Of a stretch of 64,000 nucleotides of DNA, positions 32,352 to 38,122 are shown one piece after another (the stretch's first letter is position 1; every line of letters begins with the position of its first letter). The stretch comes from Clostridium sp. (GTDB lineage: Bacteria; Bacillota; Clostridia; Oscillospirales; Ruminococcaceae). The position numbers were made by a program, and so were the translations under genes. The stretch is taken from positions 18,208 to 82,207 of the forward strand of contig JAMPFN010000002.1 in the NCBI GenBank assembly GCA_023664445.1, written 5' to 3'. The notes under the pieces were generated by a model. That model had not been told where the DNA came from. It was given only the letters and a program-made list of their open reading frames with translations, and searched no databases.

Positions 32352-33942
32352 AAAACTTACACTCGGCAGTTTATTTTCCGGTTCCGGTTCATTTGAAACT
32401 GCTGCTTTATTATCGGGTATACGACCTGTCTGGGCAAGTGAAATTGAACCGTTCTGTATCAGAGTAACAACCCAAAGACTGCCACAGGTAAAGCATTTAG
32501 GCGATATTTCGCAGATTAACGGTGCGGATATTGAACCGGTGGACATAATCACATTCGGCAGTCCATGTACCGATTTATCTATCGCCGGAAAAAGAGCCGG
32601 ACTGAATGCGGAACGTTCGGGACTGTTCTTTCAGGCTGTCAGAATTATCAGAGAAATGAGGTGTGCAGCGAATGGCAAATATCCGAGATTTATCGTGTGG
32701 GAAAACGTCACAGGAGCTTTCAGTTCCAACAGCGGAGCAGATTTCAGAAACGTCCTCGAAGAAATCTGTAAAATCAAAGACAGCTCAGTTTCTGTTCCTG
32801 AACCTTCGGGAAAATGGGCAAAATCAGGAGAAATCATGGGAGACGGTTTCTCCGTTGCCTATAGAACCCTCGATGCGCAATACTGGGGAGTTCCCCAGAG
32901 AAGAAAACGCATCTACCTTGTCGCAGATCTTGATGGAGAATGCGCCGGAAAAATACTTTTTGAGTCCGAGGGCGTGTCTGGGTATTCTTCGGAGAGCTTC
33001 CGAGCGTGGCAAGAAACTGCCCGAGGTGCTGAAAATCGCTCTGGAACGGCAGTCACTAACCTGATTTTATGTGATCAGGGCGGCGAAAGAATGGATGTTT
33101 TAAGCGATATTTCAGCAACTTTAAGAGCAGAAGCGCATCATTCTCCCTGCGTTTTATCTTCCGTATTTGAAAATCATTCACAGGATTCAAGATATACAGA
33201 TCCGTTAGAAGTTGCGCCAACATTGTCTGCCAAACTTGGAACAGGCGGCAACAATCAGCCTTTTGTGGTTGAAAAACAAGCTTATGGAATCTGCTCCAAA
33301 CATAGTAATTCCATGATGTCTGATAATCCCGACAGCGGATTTTATAAAGCTGAAACTTCACGGACTATCGACACAAGCAATCAGTCTCCATGTAAAAATC
33401 AAGGAGGCATGGTTGTGATAGAGGGAAATGGTTCACGTCCGTCACATCATGGTAACGGATACAAAGAAACCGATACCATGTACACCCTGAATTGTACGGA
33501 AAATCATGCGGTGGCTTTTTCGCAGGACGCTTATGACAAATATTCGGAAAATACGCGCGGTAGTTCTTTGAAAGCAAGCGGTGGAAGTTATGGAGGCGGT
33601 TCGGAAACAATCGTTTGTTCAAAATCCGAATATATCGTTCGCCGTCTTACGCCGCAGGAATGCGCGCTGCTTCAAGGTATGCCGACTTGGTGGTGCGATG
33701 GCCTGAAAACGGAAAATTCAACTGCCGAAGAAATTGACAGATGGTATGATATTTTTGAAACGCACCGCAAAGCCGTAGGAAAATCAACCAAACTAAAAAG
33801 CCGTAAGCAAATAGAAAAATGGCTGAAAAATCCGTATTCAGACAGCGCCGCCTATAAAATGTGGGGAAATGGAATAGCAATGCCGTGCGCATGGTTCGTA
33901 CTTTCCGGAATAGCGTATTATGCACAAAATAATGATGGATAA
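32344..33942 (+). CDS. DNA cytosine-5 methyltransferase
   Basis: 532 residues from ATG at 32344. Motif I LFSGSGSFETAA, motif IV FGSPCTDLS with the catalytic Cys, motif VI WENVTGAFSS, motif VIII VPQRRKRIYLVADLDG, motif IX RRLTPQECALLQGMP, motif X GNGIAMPCAWFVL. The long, Gly/Ser/His-rich segment between VIII and IX (about residues 240-430) is the target recognition region. With the methylases at 26058 and 30877 it gives the phage three modification enzymes. Confidence 0.95.
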   Translation: MNRKLTLGSLFSGSGSFETAALLSGIRPVWASEIEPFCIRVTTQRLPQVKHLGDISQINGADIEPVDIITFGSPCTDLSIAGKRAGLNAERSGLFFQAVRIIREMRCAANGKYPRFIVWENVTGAFSSNSGADFRNVLEEICKIKDSSVSVPEPSGKWAKSGEIMGDGFSVAYRTLDAQYWGVPQRRKRIYLVADLDGECAGKILFESEGVSGYSSESFRAWQETARGAENRSGTAVTNLILCDQGGERMDVLSDISATLRAEAHHSPCVLSSVFENHSQDSRYTDPLEVAPTLSAKLGTGGNNQPFVVEKQAYGICSKHSNSMMSDNPDSGFYKAETSRTIDTSNQSPCKNQGGMVVIEGNGSRPSHHGNGYKETDTMYTLNCTENHAVAFSQDAYDKYSENTRGSSLKASGGSYGGGSETIVCSKSEYIVRRLTPQECALLQGMPTWWCDGLKTENSTAEEIDRWYDIFETHRKAVGKSTKLKSRKQIEKWLKNPYSDSAAYKMWGNGIAMPCAWFVLSGIAYYAQNNDG

Positions 33943-34063
33943 TTCTACAGTAATTCGGCGAAAAACAGCTTGCAATCTGTGCGGAAAAGAGGTAATATGT
34001 GACTACGGCAGCCGAAAGAAAATCACTGCTGTACGCTTCGCCGGAAAATACGAAGCGAATTAA
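33935..34063 (+). CDS. Very small cysteine-containing phage protein
   Basis: 42 residues from ATG at 33935 (or 33932), overlapping the end of the cytosine methylase gene. MDNSTVIRRKTACNLCGKEV then a basic, aromatic end. CxxC plus one Cys suggests metal binding. A good AGGAGG follows for the next gene. Reported because it fills the gap and has protein-like composition. Confidence 0.4.
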   Translation: MDNSTVIRRKTACNLCGKEVICDYGSRKKITAVRFAGKYEAN

Positions 34064-34078
34064 AAGGAGGTCACTCAT

Positions 34079-34732
34079 ATGGAAATCAAATACCTGATCG
34101 AAAAAAGTCAAAGAAAGGCTATGGCACAGAAAATTGCAGAGCTGACGAATGAAACTGTCAAGTATCTCGGCGTTCCAAGCTGTGCATATCAGATAGGAAT
34201 TTTTACGCTCAGCAAGGACTTTGTTCTTTCTTTTGATGACAAAACAGAATCCGAAATTGTGAAAGCAGTTCTTGATGGGTTGGAAAAGGCGGGATATACT
34301 TCCGAGAAAGAATCCGAAACGTTGACAATTACAATGCCAAGATCATTTTTTACAGATGGATCAATTGAAAATCTGAAAAAAGTTACTGCCAATAAAGAAA
34401 GGCTACTTAAACATGCTCTCAATGCAGATTCTCTGGAAATTATTGAATCAGATGAAAACATTAAATTTCCATGGTTCACGATTGAACATGATGGCGATGC
34501 GGAAGCTTACAGCAGGTTTATTTCCATGCTTTGCGAGTTTGCCAAAAATCATAAACGCATAAATAATAAACCGGATACGAGCGACAATGAAAAATATGCG
34601 TTCAGGTGTTTTCTGATTCGGCTTGGCATGATCGGAACGGAATACAAATCCGTCCGCAAAGTCCTGCTTCGCAATCTGTCGGGCAGTTCGGCATTCAGAA
34701 ACGGAGGTAAAAATAATGCAGTTTCCGAATAA
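34079..34732 (+). CDS. Phage protein of the 'virulence-related' type
   Basis: 217 residues with AAAGGAGG upstream. The N-terminus (EKSQRKAMAQKIAELTNETVKYLGVPSCAYQIG) matches a phage family often labelled 'virulence-related' without real evidence. The last 45 residues (FLIRLGMIGTEYKSVRKVLL) resemble the C-terminus of the amidoligase at 35155. Function unknown. Confidence 0.65.
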   Translation: MEIKYLIEKSQRKAMAQKIAELTNETVKYLGVPSCAYQIGIFTLSKDFVLSFDDKTESEIVKAVLDGLEKAGYTSEKESETLTITMPRSFFTDGSIENLKKVTANKERLLKHALNADSLEIIESDENIKFPWFTIEHDGDAEAYSRFISMLCEFAKNHKRINNKPDTSDNEKYAFRCFLIRLGMIGTEYKSVRKVLLRNLSGSSAFRNGGKNNAVSE

Positions 34733-34955
34733 AGAGCAAATTAATACACTGCGGCAAAAATATCCGACAGGCACAACGGTGCAGCTCATTTCAATGGAAG
34801 ATGAGCAAGCTCCGCCTGTAGGAACGATCGGCGAGGTGACATTTGTCGATGATATCGGCAGTGTCCATGTGAAGTGGCAAAACGGCAGCAGTCTTGCTGT
34901 TATTCCAAATGTCGACCAAGTTAAGATTTTAAGCAGCCCCAAAGGTGATTTTTAA
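34716..34955 (+). CDS. DUF4314 family protein
   Basis: 79 residues. The pattern of DUF4314 is clear: VQLISMEDEQAPPVGTIGEV, FVDDIGSVHVKWQNGSSLAV and a final DQVKIL. Small barrel-like protein common in Firmicutes mobile elements; role unknown. Its 3' end (CGATTTTTAATTGAGAT-like) recurs at about 36961. Confidence 0.88.
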   Translation: MQFPNKEQINTLRQKYPTGTTVQLISMEDEQAPPVGTIGEVTFVDDIGSVHVKWQNGSSLAVIPNVDQVKILSSPKGDF

Positions 34956-35035
34956 TTGAGATGTTCTTCCATCGTACTGTATATTACCATAGAAAAGCAA
35001 GTTTATCAAGAATGTAAACTACACAATCATTTGAA
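34956..35035 (-). repeat. Leftward-promoter repeat, copy 1 (others near 36970 and 37983)
   Basis: ACCATAGAAAAGCAAGTTTA is shared with 36992-37021. Read on the minus strand it gives TTGATA, 17 bases, TAATAT. A diverged, inverted relative is at 37983-38060. These repeats edge the accessory genes between TerS and TerL. Confidence 0.6.
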
Positions 35036-35069
35036 AAAATAAGGCTGTAAAGATTGTGCAGTAATGGTA

Positions 35070-35098
35070 TTGCTATATTCTCCGTTTAGAGTTAATAT
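35070..35098 (+). promoter_or_regulatory. Promoter of the amidoligase gene (TTGCTA-17-TAATAT)
   Basis: TTGCTA (35070-35075), 17 bases, TAATAT (35093-35098). The same boxes and spacing occur at 37087 and 37603, so three accessory units share one promoter design. The leader carries GGGCGAAAGCC. Confidence 0.6.
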
Positions 35099-35154
35099 GT
35101 AACACAACGAAAGGGCGAAAGCCTGAAAAAGCTAAAACTACGGAGGAAAATACA

Positions 35155-36096
35155 ATGACCGAAAAAACAAGAATGCAGATCGAAAATATGAAAAAGCAGA
35201 CCATCGGGGTTGAAATTGAGATGAACAATATCGCCAGAAATAAAGCCGCCAAACTTGCCGCCGACTTTTTTGGAACAGGCAGATTTGAAAATACGGCAAG
35301 CAGAAACGGTTACCAGACATGGAGCGCATGGGATTCACAAGGCAGAGAATGGAAGTTTCAAAAGGACGTTTCCATTTCCGGAACCGACAGCGAAAAGTGT
35401 GAAATGGTAACCCCGATACTTACATACGGCGATATTGAAACCCTGCAGGAACTTGTGAGAAAGCTTCGCAGGGCAGGAGCGAAAAGCGATTACACAAGAG
35501 GCTGCGGAATCCATGTTCACATCGGAGCAAACGGGCACACACCACAAAGCCTCAGAAACCTTGCCAATCTTATGGCAAGCCATGAGGAACTTTTGATCGA
35601 AAGCCTGAAAATCGACAGAGGACGCACAAACCGCTATTGCCGAACGGTAAACACACGCTTTTTGGAACAGCTCAACATAAAAAAGCCGACAACGATGGCA
35701 CAGCTTGCGGATATCTGGTATGGTTCGCAGGGCTGCACCTACGGCAGAAACCAGCATTACAACGACAGCCGTTACGCTCAGCTCAATCTTCACAGCGTAT
35801 TCACAAAGGGAACGATCGAATTCAGACTTTTTCAATTCAACAAGCCTGAAAACGGCAGAAAAAACGGACTTCACGCCGGAGAATTGAAAACCTTTATACA
35901 GCTTGCCCTCGCCCTTTCCGAAATGGCAAAGGAACTTAAAACCGCAAGTCCAAAGAAAAGCGTTTCGGAAAACAAAAAGTTTTTGATGAGAACATGGCTT
36001 ATCCGATTAGGGTTTGTCGGGGACGAATTCAAAACGGCAAGAGAAATTTTAATGCGAAACCTTGACGGCAACGCCGCATGGAGATTCGGAAACTAA
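35155..36096 (+). CDS. Amidoligase family protein
   Basis: 313 residues after CGGAGG. GVEIEMNN near the start, GCGIHVHIGANG in the middle, YAQLNLHSVF and TIEFRLFQFN mark the amidoligase fold (glutamine synthetase/GCS related), which joins amino groups to carboxyls using ATP. It is paired with a gamma-glutamyl cyclotransferase gene, a known pairing. Substrate unknown. Own promoter, so perhaps a moron. Confidence 0.9.
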   Translation: MTEKTRMQIENMKKQTIGVEIEMNNIARNKAAKLAADFFGTGRFENTASRNGYQTWSAWDSQGREWKFQKDVSISGTDSEKCEMVTPILTYGDIETLQELVRKLRRAGAKSDYTRGCGIHVHIGANGHTPQSLRNLANLMASHEELLIESLKIDRGRTNRYCRTVNTRFLEQLNIKKPTTMAQLADIWYGSQGCTYGRNQHYNDSRYAQLNLHSVFTKGTIEFRLFQFNKPENGRKNGLHAGELKTFIQLALALSEMAKELKTASPKKSVSENKKFLMRTWLIRLGFVGDEFKTAREILMRNLDGNAAWRFGN

Positions 36097-36098
36097 GG

Positions 36099-36158
36099 GG
36101 ACAGCCTCCTGCCACCTACCGCTTCGGCGGTCTTTAGGTGGTAGAAGGGTATCCCCTT
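36099..36158 (+). other. UUCG-capped hairpin between amidoligase and GGCT genes
   Basis: CCACC-TACCGC, loop TTCG, GCGGT-cttta-GGTGG, enclosed by GGGGA and TCCCC. A stable stem with no U-run; it may protect or tune the downstream message. Confidence 0.5.
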
Positions 36159-36176
36159 CGGAAAGGAAAGATCACA

Positions 36177-36635
36177 ATGAAAAAATACTACCTTGCCTAC
36201 GGTTCGAATCTCAACGTTCGTCAAATGAAGTACCGTTGCCCCGATGCAAAACCTGTCGGCACGGCATTCATCAAGGGTTACGAACTGCTTTTCAAAGGCT
36301 CGAAAACAGGCTCTTACCTCACTATCGAAAAAGCTGAAAAGTCCGATGTTCCCGTTGCCGTGTGGGAAGTTTCCGAGGACGATGAACTAAGGCTTGACGC
36401 TTATGAGGGTTTCCCGGATTTCTACTACAAAACGGAAATGAAAGCGCAGATTTCGGAAACCGGAAAAACGGTAACGGCTTTTGTGTACATCATGCATGAA
36501 AACCGAAAAATCGGAATTCCAAGCAGCTCCTATGTCAGAACCTGCGTTAAGGGCTACCGTGATTTTGGTTTTGAACTGAAACACTTAAGACGTGCTTTGG
36601 ACGTCAGCGAATGGAGGTGCTGCAATGAAAACTGA
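36177..36635 (+). CDS. Gamma-glutamylcyclotransferase-like (AIG2) protein
   Basis: 152 residues from ATG at 36177 after GGAAAGG. The YGSNLN motif at 6-11, RCPDAKPVGTAFIKGYEL and LDAYEGFPDFYYK (with the likely catalytic Glu) are the GGCT signature. It cleaves gamma-glutamyl amides, so with the amidoligase it could make and unmake one kind of amide link. Confidence 0.9.
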   Translation: MKKYYLAYGSNLNVRQMKYRCPDAKPVGTAFIKGYELLFKGSKTGSYLTIEKAEKSDVPVAVWEVSEDDELRLDAYEGFPDFYYKTEMKAQISETGKTVTAFVYIMHENRKIGIPSSSYVRTCVKGYRDFGFELKHLRRALDVSEWRCCNEN

Positions 36636-36825
36636 GATCAGTGAAAAAAAGGTATGTCCGAAATGCGGTAATTCGTATACGGAAAGACCTGCATTTTCCA
36701 GAAGAGACAATTCAACTGCCATCTGTCCCGACTGCGGAACAAGAGAAGCCCTTGAATCTATCGGTATCTGCTCCGAGGAACAGGAAAAAATTATCGGCAT
36801 CATTCATCGCAATTACGCTGAATAA
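36625..36825 (+). CDS. Small zinc-ribbon phage protein
   Basis: 66 residues from ATG at 36625 after ATGGAGG, overlapping the GGCT gene by 11 bases. CPKCGNSYTERPAFSRRDN and CPDCGTREALESIG form a zinc ribbon found in small Clostridia proteins near GGCT/DUF4314 genes. Function unknown. Confidence 0.75.
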   Translation: MKTEISEKKVCPKCGNSYTERPAFSRRDNSTAICPDCGTREALESIGICSEEQEKIIGIIHRNYAE

Positions 36826-36837
36826 TTCCTTGTAAGC

Positions 36838-36923
36838 CTCACAGCCGCCTCACGTTCGCCGTTTGATTTGTTTTCGCAAAAGTTATCCGATTGCAAAACA
36901 ACGGCGCACAGGGCGGCTGTGGG
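36838..36923. other. 86-base three-part hairpin
   Basis: Outer stem CTCACAGCCGCC (36838-36849) with 36912-36923; then CGCCG (36857-36861) with CGGCG (36902-36906); then TTGTTTT-c-GCAA (36868-36879) with TTGCAAAACAA (36891-36901). About 28 pairs. Too large and lacking a U-run for a simple terminator. Strand unknown. Confidence 0.6.
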
Positions 36924-37086
36924 GTCTTTGGGTGCGCTTTGATTTTTTTGGAGCTATGGGGCGATTTTTAATTGAGATTGCCCTTTCATTGTAATGTATT
37001 TTACCATAGAAAAGCAAGTTTATCAAGCAATAAACTACACAATCATCTACGCCGTTTTTTACCGTTTTTTCTGTACATTTAGCCGC

Positions 37087-37115
37087 TTGCTATATTTTGC
37101 TAAAAGAGTTAATAT
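37087..37115 (+). promoter_or_regulatory. Promoter of the 37161 gene (TTGCTA-17-TAATAT)
   Basis: TTGCTA (37087-37092), 17 bases, TAATAT (37110-37115). The stretch from TTTTTCTGTACATTT to ACCGAAAGGG (about 37067-37130) is repeated almost exactly at 37583-37648. Confidence 0.6.
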
Positions 37116-37160
37116 GTAACTACCGAAAGGGAAAAACGAAAAAAACGGAGGAAAACAAAA

Positions 37161-37424
37161 ATGGAAAGAATCACAAAGGTAACGATCACATGGGCAGACG
37201 CAGATTGGGAATATGAATTCGAACTTACCGGTTCGGAAGCCGAAGATTTCAAAGAAAAATACGCCGAGGAATACGCCAGAGAGGATGCGGAAGAAAAGGG
37301 TACGGTTTTTGAAGAACTGATAAGCGTTGATCTTGAAACCGAGGAAATTGATGAAAATGAGTTTAATCGTGAGCAATACGAAATTTGGGCAGAATTTGAA
37401 TGGGAACTTCGAACAGGACGCTAA
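37161..37424 (+). CDS. Small highly acidic phage protein
   Basis: 87 residues after CGGAGG, about a third of them Asp/Glu (AEEYAREDAEEKGTVFEEL). Such acidic proteins can mimic DNA or bind basic partners, as anti-restriction Ocr-type proteins do, but no family is recognised here. Its own promoter marks it as an accessory unit. Confidence 0.65.
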   Translation: MERITKVTITWADADWEYEFELTGSEAEDFKEKYAEEYAREDAEEKGTVFEELISVDLETEEIDENEFNREQYEIWAEFEWELRTGR

Positions 37425-37433
37425 CAAAAGGTC

Positions 37434-37486
37434 ACGCCCCGAAAGGGGGCGTGGGTGTCCGGTGGACACCTCTGCGCAGCAGAAGC
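37434..37486 (+). other. Three hairpins in a row after the acidic-protein gene
   Basis: CACGCCCC-GAAA-GGGGGCGTG, then GGTGTCC-ggt-GGACACC, then CTGCGCAGCAG. The following AGCGACAGCT...TATTGCTCGT recurs after the DUF6900 gene (37866-37900), so both accessory units share 3' flanks as well as promoters. Confidence 0.55.
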
Positions 37487-37602
37487 ATCGACCGAAGCGA
37501 CAGCTAAGACCTATTGCTCGTGCTGCATCCTTATTTTTGATTGTCATAATGTGCACAATCATCCGAGCTGCTTTCCTTTAGTTTTTCTGTACATTTAGCC
37601 GC

Positions 37603-37631
37603 TTGCTATATTCTGCTAAAAGAGTTAATAT
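37603..37631 (+). promoter_or_regulatory. Promoter of the DUF6900 gene (TTGCTA-17-TAATAT)
   Basis: TTGCTA (37603-37608), 17 bases, TAATAT (37626-37631). The leader can fold CCGAAAGGG/CCCTTCGG before the ribosome binding site. Confidence 0.6.
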
Positions 37632-37682
37632 GTAACTACCGAAAGGGGAAAGCCCTTCGGAAAAAATTTGGAGGAAACGAAA

Positions 37683-37862
37683 ATGAACGAAAAAATCAAA
37701 AAGGCACTTGAAAGAATTGCGATGGAGGAAAGCTACACCATTGAGGTCAGGGGTGGACTTGACGAACATGGTAACGATGGGGACGATTTCAAGGAAATCA
37801 GCGTAACGGCACTCCAAAGAATGCTCGAAAGAGCCTACGAGTTGGGCAAAAACAGCAAGTAA
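37683..37862 (+). CDS. DUF6900-like small phage protein
   Basis: 59 residues from ATG at 37683 after TTGGAGG. MNEKIKKALERIAMEE, DFKEISVTALQRMLERAYELG match the small DUF6900 proteins found in gut Firmicutes elements. Function unknown. Last accessory gene before TerL. Confidence 0.75.
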   Translation: MNEKIKKALERIAMEESYTIEVRGGLDEHGNDGDDFKEISVTALQRMLERAYELGKNSK

Positions 37863-37982
37863 CTCAAAAGCGACAGCTCCGAAAGGGGCTATTGCTCGTA
37901 CAGGCTTTTTTGTTTCCTCCGGCGGTACAAAAATCACAAATTCATCGGCCTAACTTTGTGTAGTTTATTGTTTCAAAAAGGC

Positions 37983-38098
37983 TTGCTTTTCTTGCTTTTT
38001 TGTGGTAATATAGTTACAATGAAAGAGCGATCTCATTTCAGAATCGCCCCACGGGCGTTTAAAAATAACCTTTCAGACCTGACTTTTCAGGTCTTTTT
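37983..38098 (+). ncRNA. Promoter plus short hairpin RNA ending before terL
   Basis: TTGCTT (37983-37988), 17 bases, TAATAT (38006-38011) would start an RNA at about 38018. It folds GCGAT/ATCGC, CGCCC-cac-GGGCG, and ends in AGACCTGA-cttt-TCAGGTCT with seven T (to 38098). About 80 bases. It is an inverted relative of the repeats near 34956 and 36970, so it may instead be a leftover promoter-terminator unit. Confidence 0.45.
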
Positions 38099-38122
38099 TT
38101 ATGTCAATTTGGAGGTGACAAG

